DNA of 64,000 nt from Achatina immaculata (Eukaryota > Mollusca > Gastropoda > Stylommatophora > Achatinidae), in NCBI GenBank assembly GCA_009760885.1, contig CM019702.1:49771925-49835924 (forward strand), read 5' to 3'. A model generated the notes under the pieces. That model worked only from the letters and a program-made list of their open reading frames with translations, was not told the origin of the DNA and did no database searches. The position numbers and the translations under genes were made by a program. This document shows positions 44,220 through 55,014 of the stretch, in pieces (within the stretch, counting starts at the first letter, position 1; every line of letters begins with the position of its first letter).

Positions 44220-46292
44220 CTTAATGTTCAGGATATTTCATGTGTTCTTGTTTTGCAATGTCTCCTCTAGGGTTTGCCTCCTACCACGTGACGATGGTGA
44301 AGGGGTTCTACCAGTCCCTGTCAAAGCCACTGCTTTGTGGATGGCTCGGGATTGTCGAAGGTTTCAGAAAAATCCGGAAGGAAGTGCACTTTGGCTGTTG
44401 TTTAGGGTTATATTGTTTGCTGTTGAATGCATCCACTAGGGGTTAATATTTAGTCTTGACTACATAGCCTGCATTTGTCATGACGTATTTCAATTTCTGT
44501 GTGCCATAGTTGATTGCGTCTGCTTCTTTTTTCAAAAGTATATCATTTAGTCTGTGCTCCGTACACCTCCTGGAAAGAAAAACACAATGGCTCAACCAGT
44601 GAGACGCCAGTCCCTACGCTAAACAGCTGCCAGTATCAAGGTTATAGACGTCTGTATACAAAGTGTTTTGGTGAGATCAGAGTGCAGCAAGACGTTGTAT
44701 GACAAACTAATATGTGGACTGAAATTCCTTCGACTATTTGTATCTTCCCCTTTTCTTTGTGACATCAACAATGAGAGAAGCGATTTCCTACCATCTGTGG
44801 ATGAATCTACGATAATAACTATATGTCCCTATTCTTCACTGCTGTTACATTCAAAGGAGGGGGCGTTTCGGAAACGGCTCTCACTTTATCAGGATCTAGT
44901 GATATACCATTCTGACTGACCACATATCCGAGAAAGATTAAACTTCACTTCATGCTCTTTCAGTCTGTTGAAGACTAATTCAAGATCACGGATATGTTTT
45001 TGAAAGGTACTGTCTGTGACGACCAGTATTTTATCTCCATAAGCGTGTGCAATCCGTCCCAAGTCTTGCAATAGTATTTCAGTGAGGGCAACAAAAGTAG
45101 ATAGTGCCTCTTTGAGGCCAAAACTGATTTAATGAAAACTGTTAAAATGACAACTAAAGCCGACTTCTTTTCGCCATCCCCTGATATAGTTATGCACCAA
45201 AAGGTCACGTGTATAAGACCAAAGTGGTGAAAAACTTGACAGTGCTCAGCGTAGTCAGTATATCCTCAATGCTTGGGAGAGGATACGACAACGAACGTGT
45301 TCAGTGCACCAACGAGAACGCGATATTCGCCACATAAACTATGTGAACTATTCTTCTTAGTCACCAAAACTACAGTCTATGACCATTCAGAAATCGTGCC
45401 AGAAATAATTCCATCATGCAAGATGTTTTCCATGGCCTTTTCAATTACCTCTTTACTCGCCAGTTGTGTGCATTAGGACATTATGGATGGTATCCAGTGT
45501 CTATCTCTATCTTCACTGTAGAAGTATGAGATATCTCGGAGTCGGTCAGAGCGAAGGCAACTGTAATTATAGCCAACAGACTAGGTACGTTGTTCCTTTG
45601 CTTATCAGGACACTGAACTAGACGCATAATTTCCTCCCTGCTCTCTTTCCTCTTCGGTACACTATCAGTATTCTATGGATCAACACTAATTTGCCCAAAA
45701 CACATCCTGTCTTTAAACTGATGTGTTTATTCGAATGATTGACGACTGTCATTATCGAACTTTTACTTGATGTTACATCAAAAACAGACTCATCTACCTC
45801 AAAATCTGATTAAGTTTGTAGAAAATGTGTCTCAGTCGCCTGGACCATAAATGTATTCCCAAGAGGTTGTCACTTTAGTTTCAGTGGAATAATACTCATT
45901 GTTCTAGGAGCTAAGAACAATATTCGCCTAACACGTAGTACGGATGCAATTTGCATATCTTGTTCTAACACTATATTCTGTTCTGTATGGGCAAAGTGTT
46001 CGTTTTGTAATTGATAAAAGAATCTGTAACTGAGAGAAAATCTTCACCAGGAATAGCTGACCCATTCATGTTGTGAGCAACACAGAAATAGTGTTAGAAG
46101 TAACTCCTGCTATAGATACATGAAAATGAACATTACCTATAACCTTCACAGAGGAAGTTGTGACAGTGTACAAAGTGATACAAGCAGGGATAAGTTTGAG
46201 TTTACCTGACAGAGTTCGAAATACGTACTCATACAATAGATTACTACTGCTCCTGTAATAACCAAGACCATAAATTGTTTAGATTCAACATT
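44220..46292 (-). pseudogene. Ty3/Gypsy pol relic, copy B, cut by a nested element
   Basis: Minus-strand counterpart of copy A. The RT catalytic region reads AYGDKILVVT (about 45045-45015; normal Y-x-D-D replaced), followed by KHIRDLELVFNRLKEHEVKF (about 45005-44945) and LSRICGQSEWYITRS. A degenerate RNase H-like part (QKLKYVMTNAGYVVK) lies near 44500-44440. Protease-region sequence runs from about 46060 to 46290 with frameshifts. The plus-strand Gypsy element starts at 46293, inside this protease. The LINE insert of copy A is absent. Flanking sequence back to about 42665, including the 44-bp array, is also shared. Confidence 0.7.
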
Positions 46293-47963
46293 TGTGACAG
46301 TATTCTATCTAAGGAATATAATCCTTGATAAATCTAGTATTTTTGATGGTCTGATTATAGCCCCTTATTGTTATTGTCGTAGACATGTCAAAGGAAGTTC
46401 AAACTAGGACCTTGAAAAATCAAGGAAAATCTTGAACTTTATCCTGACATGCTTTATGAAAGTTAAATTATGAATGTTCAGTTAGTATTTCACTGAAGGT
46501 CATTTATGGACGTTGACATCCCGAGATTTTGATGACATCTATTGACCTTTCTCTGGACATGTTTTTATCTATCAGTCAAGTCCCGTGCTGCGTGGCGTAG
46601 CCAATAATTTCTCTCCACAATTCCCTGTCTTTAGACTTGATTATGAGATCCGCCCGTGACTTTCTTCCTAGCCACGCTGACAGCCCATCCAGTAATTTCT
46701 CTGTCTGTCTTCCTCTGTCTCTTCTTCCCTCAATTTTTCCAGTTGTCACAGTGTTCCAATTTTCCACCTGTCATCATACAAATCTCGCTTGTCTGCCTCT
46801 GAACTTTGCTGTAATTTGCCTCTTAAGACTTCTTCGTTGGTTTTCTTAGCCATGGTACTTTCAACATTCTTCTTATGAACCACATTTCTCGCTGTACTCT
46901 CTTATTCATGGACCATGCTTCATATCCATAAAACAAAATTGGCTCGATGTAACATTTAAGTACACGGAATCTTGTTTCCACTGAAATGCTTTTATAGCTA
47001 GGTAAAATTATGTTGTTTTTGAGAGACTAGTCTAAGGTCTGTAAAGAGGCGATTTCATGAAGTTTAGACTTTCTCGCAAAGGAATGTTCACGAACAAAGG
47101 AAAATAGAAATTGTAGATGATATTTAAGCTCTCGACTTTTACGTAGGGAGCATGATTAGAATGTGCATTAGAATGTGAATTTTGATCAATATCAGTTGAT
47201 TATGATTGTGATTATGAGAATGATTCTTGAGGACGATTCTTCCAGTTAGTCAAGCTTGTAGCATTGGTTAGAATGTGCTGTCACTTTGGACAGAGAGTAA
47301 TAGTTGATCATTGTGTGTTTTCCTTACTAGAAGGTTAGGAAGTGAGTTTTGTTCCAGCTAGAAGAGTGCTACTAAATGTTGCCTCATGTTACTGTGCAAG
47401 GAGTGTTCAGAAATAACTACTGTTAGTAAGCGTTGTGATTCATGTGTATTCAGTGAGGTGTTCAGAAGATGTAAGTTGCTGCTTTTTGCTATTCCATGTT
47501 GTGTGAGAACTGTTGCAACTTTGTTGTGAGAGAGTTGTCCTTTTCCTCCTCATGTGGCTAACAATTGTTCTAGTCGGGGAGTGCAGTCTCAAACAATTCA
47601 TCAGCATCAGTCATCTTTCATTATTTCTCATAATAAATCTGTTGATGCTTTCAAAGTCTCTTCACTTTAGTCCACACTGTTGTCAGTGTTGTGGAGGGCT
47701 GTCAGCAGTTTCAAGTTATGTGGCTGTTGTGTATGTGGAGTTGTGGAGAAACTGGGTATGTTCAGCTTCTTGTGATTAACCTTGAAACAATTGATAAGAT
47801 TTTCAGATAGAACCTTACCTCTCTGAGTAGTAGTCTGGCAACATTAACTACAACCTTTTTACTCCACTAGACACTTACATAAACAGCTTTAACATCTGTC
47901 CTTACTCAGATAGCAGAGTATAACTATTGTCAGTGATGCACGTGACCTGTCTAATCAGTCACA
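46293..47963 (+). repeat. 5' LTR of element C (contains a LINE insert)
   Basis: The first 155 bp match 53419-53580 with few changes (GATTATAGCCCCTTA, GTTATTGTCGTAGACA, GAAGTTCAAACTAGGACCTT). The end is placed at AGTCACA (47957-47963), which mirrors the TGTGAC start. CATAATAAATCTGTTGATGC (47629) could hold the polyadenylation signal. The end is uncertain by up to 17 bp because the primer-site-like TGG begins at 47980. Confidence 0.6.
46572..46965 (-). mobile_element. LINE tail inserted in the 5' LTR of element C
   Basis: The minus-strand frame 46767-46576 reads MENWNTVTTGKIEGRRDRGR, QTEKLLDGLSAWL, then LWREIIGYATQHGT, the same C-terminus as the 5217-5667 insert. Further upstream pieces near 46940-46850 read YGYEAWSMNKRVQREMWFIR-like with frameshifts. 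It has no long TGA tail and no clear target duplication. Confidence 0.65.
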
Positions 47964-47979
47964 GCGATACTCTTTTAAC

Positions 47980-47994
47980 TGGTGCCGTGACCAG
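47980..47994 (+). promoter_or_regulatory. Putative primer-binding site of element C
   Basis: TGGTGCCGTGACCAG just after the LTR begins with TGG, as expected for complementarity to a tRNA 3' CCA end. A related TTGGTACCGTGACTAG occurs at about 12317. I could not assign the tRNA. Confidence 0.4.
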
Positions 47995-49380
47995 TCCCCG
48001 CTTTTCACGGTTGGCACAATTTTCATTGTTGCCGAGACGGACGTCATCTTTCATGGCATACGTTGTTTGTTAGTGCCTTTTCTTTTCCGGCAAACTTTTT
48101 CCTTATGCCCTACGGCATACTTCTTTACCTGTTTTATAATACTAGCATTTTCATTCATACGCTGGCGACTAGTTAGCTGTTGTTTGCCTCCTAACCCTTT
48201 TCGTTACAACACAATTTTGTTGCATGTATTTTCACGTCTGTTTACACTAGTGCTGTTGGAGCACTAGGTCTATATTTTTGGCTGGTGTTCGTGCAGGCCT
48301 AGAATTCTTTATCTGCACCTCATTGTCAATGGTTGTGGTAGCTAATGTACCTTCCATCTATGTTAGCTACTGTATGTTTATGTGACAGTGGTGTATTAGT
48401 TACTGGATGTTTAGCATAGGTATGAAGTTTATTTGGTATAGAGTAGGCCTAGTTTTAAAATAGGATTTTCAGTTGTATGTAGTTAGTATAGGAGTTGTTA
48501 GGAGTTAGTCAGTTAGGCAGTCAAGTTTTCTGGTCGGTTAGATAGTTAGCGTTCGATGTTCGGTTGGCAGTGATCGGCAGGGTTCCCAAATCTGGCTGAG
48601 TCTATCTTAGGACATTAGTTTAGTTTGGGGTGTGTAGTCAGGGGCGTTGTCTGGTAGTTGTTCCGGTCATCGAAGAAGACAGCGTTTCCAGCAGCTGTGG
48701 CACCTCTAGCCTTGGTCCGGTGCTGTCCTGGTTCCAGTTTACTTGTACCTGCGGAGACTGACTCTGAGCCTGTATACTGTCCGGATCCAGAGAAGCTTGT
48801 TACTCTGTACCTGTTCGTCACGCTCAACGCAGACTAGGAAAGGTATCATCATTATAAACTTCTTATCCTATCTTATCTAGCTTCCAGTTGCAGTAAGTCC
48901 AAGTTATTATCTGACAGTCCTGCCATAGAACATTCAAGTTTGGAACATTATGTATATTGTTAATAGAACAGTTTGTACCATCAGCTCGTCAGATGTCTTC
49001 TTTACTCGTGGATTATAGAGCAGTGTCAGTTTTCCAGAAGCAATACCGTGGAAGATTATATGCTATCTTTTATTGGAATTATATCAAGAAACTTTGAATA
49101 TAGTCAGTCGCCAGATGTCCTCTTCATCATTGGAATTATATTTAATGACATTTTTCCTCTTAATGACATTTTGTGTAGATATTTAGGGGATTCCAGCATC
49201 AAGTTGCAATATTGCTTTCTTTTTTTTTAGGGTTACTTAATTTTGTTTATAGAGATTTTATATAGTCTGCTTTTTTATTGCATTGCGTTACATGAATTAT
49301 TGATATTGCTTTGATTTTGTTCCTGGTATTATTTTATTTATCTTATAGGAGATCTAGGTGATTCCTCTGTCGAACGACGC
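47995..49380 (+). other. Leader of element C, no gene seen
   Basis: Long non-coding leader between primer site and gag. TAGGCCT and AGTTAG motifs are frequent near 48270-48540. No frame is supported. Confidence 0.45.
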
Positions 49381-49383
49381 ACG

Positions 49384-50250
49384 ATGGCTTCAGCTCCGTC
49401 CACGTCGTCTGATTTGCTGGGACTACTACAGTCAGCAGTGACTTGGATTTTAGCCAAGTTATGTCGGTTGTAGGCAGGTTCGACGGTGACCCAGCAAAGT
49501 TAAAGCAGTGGCTGGAGGAGCTTAATAAGCTCACGGAGGTCAAAACTGCTGATCTGCCATCGAGATAGCAAGTGGTGTACCTGCGCACCGCTGGTTTCTT
49601 GACGGAATTTGTGAAAGAGCGTCTCCATCCTCAGGAGTCCTGGGAAGAGTTTGTGGCAGTTTTGTTAGCACGCTGTGGTGTGTTGCAAACTCCCCAAAAG
49701 GCATGGCGTACGCTAGCCTCAATACTACAGACTCCTGGAGAGTCAGTCCAAGCACTGGCTGGCCGCATCAGCGAGGCAGCTAGGGTTGCCTACACTTCGG
49801 AGGAATTAGTATCTCCGCTGGATCAGAGGCAACCGGTGCAGTCGTTCACAGATGTACTACACCCACGAGGCATCAAAACCAAGTTGTTAAGAGAGAAACC
49901 TACTACTTGTATTCAAGCAGTTGATATTGCTTTAGAAGAAACTATGATTATAGAGTCGGTGAACCTTAGTTATGTGTCCCGACAGAGACTTTTTTATCAG
50001 GTGCTCCGTCCACCACCGAGATCACGTCAGTGAATGAGACCTCACGCCCTGTTTCTCAGGGAGTGCAGCTGAGTTCGCATTAAGAAAAGTCGACAGGTCC
50101 AGCTCCACAAAGAGAGGAAGTTAAGGTCGACCAGCAGAGGTCGAACACTTGAAGAAACAAGCCTGTTCGTACAGTATAACAAGAAAACAGGACATGCTTT
50201 AACTTTGGAAGACATGGGCACACTGGCAGATTTTGTAGGCAACAGCCTCG
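49384..50250 (+). pseudogene. Gypsy gag of element C
   Basis: Opens near 49384 (ASAPSTSSDLLGLLQ), continues VVGRFDGDPAKLKQWLEELN with a stop at 49566, then an open run 49572-50033: VVYLRTAGFLTEFVKERLHP, WEEFVAVLLARCG, TPGESVQALAGRISEAAR, RGIKTKLLREKPTT. This fits a Gypsy capsid domain. After frameshifts a zinc knuckle lies at 50195-50236, reading CFNFGRHGHTGRFC: the second Cys of the C-x2-C-x4-H-x4-C pattern is Phe. Gag would bind and package the element RNA. Its zinc site is broken here. Confidence 0.75.
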
Positions 50251-50399
50251 AAATAATCGGCTACGGTCGACACACGAAGAGCTCGCGTGTGTCCATCCGT
50301 ATCTTAACACCATCTAGATCTGCCAAACAGTCCGTCTCATTTTTGCATGCTACACCACTACTCTCGGTGGCTGCGAATCCCCCTAATCCTACTTCTGTG

Positions 50400-50735
50400 C
50401 TTGTTTCTATTGGGTCTTGCCCATGAGTTAGGGCATTATTAGACACAGAAGCTAGTTTCTGTCTTATCAATAATTATGTGTACAAATCCGTACCTTATGC
50501 TCCGAAACTCTTGCCTGCTAGAATTATTCTGCAGACTGCCACTGAAGCTTCCATGAGAGTAAATGGCCGAATTTACTTACCTATTTATATTGCTGATGTT
50601 ACGGTTTCACATTGGTTTTAATGTAGTTCGTAACATGAACCGTTCCGCCATTCTTGGGGGTGATTTTCTGTCTCAATCTGGTGCTGTTATGGACTACAAA
50701 TCTAACACATTAACATTCACAACAAGAAGATCGCT
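50400..50735 (+). pseudogene. Gypsy protease of element C
   Basis: RALLDTEASFCLINNYVY starts at about 50431, after an in-frame TGA. The active-site block is L-L-D-T-E-A, with catalytic Asp at 50443-50445 kept but the normally invariant Gly replaced by Glu (GAA, 50449-50451). It continues ARIILQTATEASMRVNGRIY, a frameshift near 50620, then NRSAILGGDFLSQSGAVMDY (50640-50700). Cleaves Gag-Pol in living elements; here expected inactive. Confidence 0.75.
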
Positions 50736-51205
50736 TTAGAGTTAGATGAACACGTTGCCTCTATTCTTCGTGCCCAGCGTTCTCCTCTTCTTTATCCACG
50801 TTAAGGCATTCTTATTCCTCTGAAGGTACAATTTCAACCATATTAACCCTCTGGTAGTTCTTATACGGTTCCTGGTACTGACACACCATTCTCCTGGTAT
50901 TGACACACCATTCTTACTGTCACAACGGAAGATATAGTTGGTAGACGCAGTTTGTGAGCTCCACACTAATCACTATCCCGTGTTGACAGTAATTAATCAT
51001 TCCAGCAAGTTTGTCAAATTAAAACTTGGTTGCGTTTTAGGCAATCTGACACCACTCACCGAGTCAGTGGATTCTGTTGAGCAGAATTCTGGTATTTAAG
51101 AGTCAAAAAAAAAAAAACAACTGAAAGTCGTTCTGAGACTATCGTTTGACAAGTTCAGTTCCCTGATGTGCACAAGACATAATAACCAGTTTCTTGAAAC
51201 GGAAT
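50736..51205 (+). other. Protease-RT linker, frame not recoverable
   Basis: Frames are broken. A direct repeat GACACACCATTCT occurs at 50879 and 50903, and a 13-A run lies near 51105. Confidence 0.5.
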
Positions 51206-51209
51206 AAGG

Positions 51210-52130
51210 ATGTCTTCGCCTTTACTGCTTCCGAGATTTCTCACACCTCGACGGGAAATATCTGAACTGAATGAAATTGATACAGACGATCATCTGCCAA
51301 TTTCCCGGAAACTATATCGTACTCTGTTAGCGAGTAGAGAGGTGATTGAGAAGGCCGTTGAGAATATGTTGCGTGATGGAAACATTTCCCGTACAATCTC
51401 AGAATGGTCATCACCAGTTGTCTTTGTGACTAAGAAAGATGGTACGCATCGTTTCTGTTGTGACTATCGTGCACTCAATGCTGTGACGCATTCATTGTCG
51501 TATTCTCTACCACGCATTGAGAATATTCTCAGGACGACTGGAAAAGCCAGGTTTTTTAGCACTTTGGATGCTCGATGTTGCTTTTGGTGCATTCCCTTGT
51601 CCGATTATGCACATCTGAAGTCAGGCTTTTAGCTGCAATCTTTGTTGTTTCCGTTGGAATTTTACGGCCTTTGGATTAAAACGGGCACCATCTACCTTTG
51701 TTGCACTAATGGACACAGTATTGCAAGGAAGGTTTGCACAAGCCTATATCGACGATATACTGGTGTTCACTTGCGGAACGAGCAAAGATCATGTTCGCGA
51801 TCTTCAGACAGTATTCAACCGATTGTCCGAAAATAAGATCAAGCTTAAACCATCGGAATAACACTTTGCGGCCTCAGAGACCAAGTATCTCGGTTATATC
51901 ATCAGTCAGTCGGACATATATCCTGATCCTGAAAAGGTCAGAGCCATCACCGAAATGCCGTCTCTGTAGAATGTAAAGGAGGTGCGCTCTTTTCTGGGGA
52001 CGTGTAGCTATTATCGATGTTTCATTCCCAATTTTTCGGAGATCGTGGATACTATTGTTGAACTCACCAAGAAGGGTCATAGATTCATATGGTCTCCAGA
52101 TTGTTAAGTGGCGTTCGAGTTTCTGAAGGA
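51210..52130 (+). pseudogene. Gypsy reverse transcriptase of element C
   Basis: Open for 140 codons (51210-51632): EISELNEIDTDDHLPISRKL, EKAVENMLRDGNISRTISEW, SSPVVFVTKKDGTHRFCCDY, RALNAVTHSLSYSLPRIENI, ARFFSTLDARC. It then frameshifts near 51635 and resumes as AYIDDILVF with the catalytic YIDD intact at 51745-51756, followed by LQTVFNRLSENKIKLKPSE, a stop, and TKYLGYIISQ, VRSFLGTCSYYR, the RT thumb and connection. Best-preserved part of the element. Confidence 0.85.
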
Positions 52131-52159
52131 TGCGGTATCCTAATTTGTAGAAACCACTT

Positions 52160-52570
52160 ACCATGTATACAGATGCCTCCAATGTTGCGGTTGGAGCCTG
52201 TTTGATGCAGACGGCTTCCACTTCTGATGGGCTCTCAGTCGAAGAGCCATTACATTTCCTTTCGCAGAAGCTGTCGCGCTCTCAGACTAAGTGGTCCATT
52301 TTCGAGAGAGAAGCGTATGCTGTCCAGTACGCCAGGCAGAAGTTGAGATATTTTCTGGGGAATAGACACTTCGTAGTAAAGTCTGGCCATAGACCCTTGT
52401 TGGATACATTCCTCAGCCGACAAGAGATGTCAGACGTCAAGTTGCAGAGGTGGTTTGCTAACCTCTCGCACCATGGACTTCCAGATATTATTTCATCCTG
52501 GTGCGAGGGAGGAAACTTTAGCACGTTTCAATGGTGCCACCTCTGTACCAGTACCAGCGCATGTTGTTGA
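52160..52570 (+). pseudogene. Gypsy RNase H of element C
   Basis: The open frame 52163-52570 has YTDASNVAVGACLMQ (first catalytic Asp), then HFLSQKLSRSQTKWSIFERE (Glu), AYAVQYARQKLRYFLGNRHF, and VVKSGHRPLLDTF, where the usual TDHxPL has become SGHRPL so a catalytic-side Asp is lost. Then RWFANLSHHGLPDI. It degrades the RNA strand during reverse transcription in living elements. Confidence 0.8.
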
Positions 52571-53400
52571 CAGAAATCTCCCTCAGTCACAGGGGCCTGA
52601 GACATGTGACGTCAGGTCAGTGAGCGTTGTGGAGGCCTATTCATAGGCAGGGCCCCCGCTTTTAGAAGATTGCTCAGTGCAGACTGACCTGTCGTGTCCC
52701 TGTCAGCAGAAAGAGAGGGTAGAGAGGGCGACTAAAACATCGTGTCCTATGATTCAGGAGTCGCCATTAATGTATCGTTGCCTAGTGGGACTTTCCAGAG
52801 GCACTATGTGCAAGATCGTTGTAGATCTTACTTGCCGCGTCCCATTATACAGATATTTTCTCTTCCGCCGCCTCCTCGCTGAGTTCCCAGGCTCCCGCCA
52901 TGGTATCTGAAGGAAACCCAGCAGAGACTAGTCAATGAGGCTCAATCCTCAGATCACTATATGGAGGTGCTTATGAAAAAGTTCCCTTTATTGGAACTGG
53001 ATATGAGGAAGTAGTTCATAGAACGCATTGTAATCAACATAATAAGTGCACTTCCTCTCACTGTACAGTTAGAATTCTATAGAGATTTCTAGAAAAGCAA
53101 AATAGGCACTAGTTTGGTAGTGTTCTTCAGATAAGGAATTCATCCTTGCTCCTGTCCTATTTCTATAGCAGAGAAATAGACGGTGTAATTGAAAGACCTC
53201 ATTATTAAAATGTATATATATATATGTGTGTGTGTATTTATGCTTACCACCACAACTGTTCAACGAACTATTTTGTACAAATTGTGAGTGAAGAAACTTA
53301 TGTAGTTGCATAGCCAGCTTTGGAAATGAGTGTTTATGGCTCATTCTAGTGAGAGTTATCTGTTAAAGTTTTTTTTTTTGATATATTCAAATATCTACTT
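52571..53400 (+). other. 3' region of element C, integrase not recognised
   Basis: Short disrupted frames. No HHCC or DD35E motifs found. A small (TA)n/(GT)n microsatellite lies at 53213-53235 and a T/G run near 53370. Confidence 0.5.
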
Positions 53401-53402
53401 TT

Positions 53403-53414
53403 AGGGGGTGGGGA
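53403..53414 (+). promoter_or_regulatory. Polypurine tract of element C
   Basis: AGGGGGTGGGGA ends 4 bp before the 3' LTR start, the usual place for plus-strand priming. Confidence 0.65.
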
Positions 53415-53418
53415 TATC

Positions 53419-53580
53419 CGTGACAGTATTCTACTTAAGGGATGTAATCCATGAAAAATCTAGTATTTATTTTTCACGTTCTGATTATAGCCCCTTAGTG
53501 TTATTGTCGTAGACAGGTCAAAAGAAGTTCAAACTAGGACCTTGAAAAATCACGGAGAATCATGAACTTTATCCTAACAT
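53419..53580 (+). repeat. Truncated 3' LTR of element C
   Basis: Matches 46293-46450. Homology stops at ATCCTRACAT, after which unrelated sequence begins, so most of the LTR and the right flank of copy B are missing. Confidence 0.75.
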
Positions 53581-54095
53581 AACTTGTACGGAACATTTGC
53601 GCCAGTGGTCAGATGGAAAGAGAAGCTGCCTGAAATTTGGAGTAACAATGATGTGGAGGGAACCGAAAAACCACTTTTTGTATTGTTAATATCATAGGCA
53701 TCAATCGAACAAATCATGACAAGTGTAGAACCCTGGTCTACCTTCAGCGAGGAGACTTGTTCCTCACTTGGATCTTGTACCCGTTCCACATTTCCTTGAA
53801 CTGCTACAGGTCTCGGAGGATACGTCTTGCATGTCTGATATCGCAAAAATAAAGAAAGCGGGGGCAGCGAAAGTAAATTTCAAACAACTTCACATAGTAA
53901 TCGTTTTGATTATAATGAATTAAAAATAACATCACTGGGTGGTTTGTGTAAACTTGAAGATGGCTAACTTTCTTCTTGGTCAACAAAATGGCTACACAAA
54001 GTATCCTTGCTTCGTATGTCTTGGGATAGTAGACACGAACATGAACATTGGGCAAGAAAAGACTGACCTCCGAGGGAATATCTGGTGGTTGGAAG
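53581..54095. other. No gene seen
   Basis: The minus-strand frames 53846-53574 and 54055-53804 have no recognised domain. This may be the N-terminal part of the element to the right, too decayed to read. Confidence 0.4.
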
Positions 54096-54099
54096 ACAA

Positions 54100-54690
54100 A
54101 ATGTAATCAATGAACCTTTGGTAGCACGGGATAAAATCATACTGCCACCACTACATATAAAGCTAGGTCTGTTGAAACAGTTTGTAAAGGCTTTGAATAA
54201 AGACAGATCATCTGTGCATTGAATACATGATCATAAGTTAACTGCACTTACCATGGAAAAAAATGAAGGTAGGAATTTTCGATGGTCCACAGATCAGACA
54301 ACTTATAAACGATCCACATTTCATAGCATCAGTTAATAAAATTGAATCATTTGCCTAGTCTTCATTTGTTCTTGTTGTGAAAAGCTTTCTTGACAACAAA
54401 ATGCCAGTCAACTACGCACAATCAGTACAGTATATACTCTTTCATTTCAATAGGCTTGGGTGTAACATGAGTGTTAAAATCCATTATCTGTACAGTCACT
54501 TAAATCGTTTTCCAGAGAACCTTGGTGACTTAAGCGAAGAGCAAGGTGAACGATTTCACCTAGACACAAAAACAATGGAAGCCAGATACCAAGGAAGACT
54601 GGATGCACACATTATAGCAGACTTGTTGGAATCTTATACAAGATTGTCCCTGGCAAATACCACTCTCGGAAGTGTTACAAAATGAGCTTC
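54100..54690 (+). pseudogene. Fragment of a widespread transposon-borne protein of unknown function
   Basis: First part at about 54100-54215: VINEPLVARDKIILPPLHIK, LGLLKQFVKALNKD. Then shifted: GIFDGPQIRQLINDPHF-like, with IES-FA-SSFVLVV near 54340-54385. Then an open run 54377-54685: NYAQSVQYILFHFNRLGCNM, SVKIHYLYSHLNRFPENLGD, LSEEQGERFHLDTKTMEARY. From memory, proteins with an LPPLHIKLGL...SEEQGERFHxD order recur in high copy in many arthropods and other invertebrates and are treated as mobile-element derived. I cannot state the enzymatic role. Three or more frame breaks make this copy dead. Confidence 0.55.
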
Positions 54691-55010
54691 CTGTGTGTCG
54701 AATAAGTGGAAAGTTTATATCATAAACGTGTGCTTTTAGTATGAAATAAATAGAATTTCACGTAGCAAGCCTTTAACAAAATTTACATATGTTTCATCAT
54801 GCTGAAAAAATATTAATTTAAAGACAACATTAAAATATTCTGATTTGTTACGGACGAGCAGAGTGAAGAGAGGTATAAGGCTTATGCTCTGTATCTCAAG
54901 AACTAGAAACTGATAGGGGAAAACATGTGCCATTTTTCAAATCACAGGTCAAATATATCCAGAAATAGGTCTAATATTTGAGACATAAAAATTGTGTATT
55001 GACCACTGTA
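54691..55010. other. No gene seen
   Basis: AT-rich tail after the preceding fragment. Confidence 0.4.
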
Positions 55011-55014
55011 ATGG

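Larger units (their letters stand above)
46293..53580 (+). mobile_element. Ty3/Gypsy LTR retrotransposon, degraded (element C)
   Basis: Bounded by a 5' LTR from 46293 (TGTGACAGTATTCTATCT) and a truncated 3' LTR from 53419 (CGTGACAGTATTCTACTT). Order: LTR, leader, gag, protease, RT, RNase H, polypurine tract, partial LTR. An integrase domain was not recognised, and the space between RNase H (52560) and the polypurine tract (53403) is too short and shows none of its motifs, so it is probably deleted. Copies A and B are the same RT family in the other orientation. All frames carry stops. Confidence 0.8.

Noticed and set aside
2795..46292. Segmental duplication of host DNA covering 2.8-6.8 kb and 42.7-46.3 kb
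   Set aside because: The shared stretch is largely the Gypsy element and its flanks, so two transposition events explain it more simply; LTR ends could not be found to settle it.
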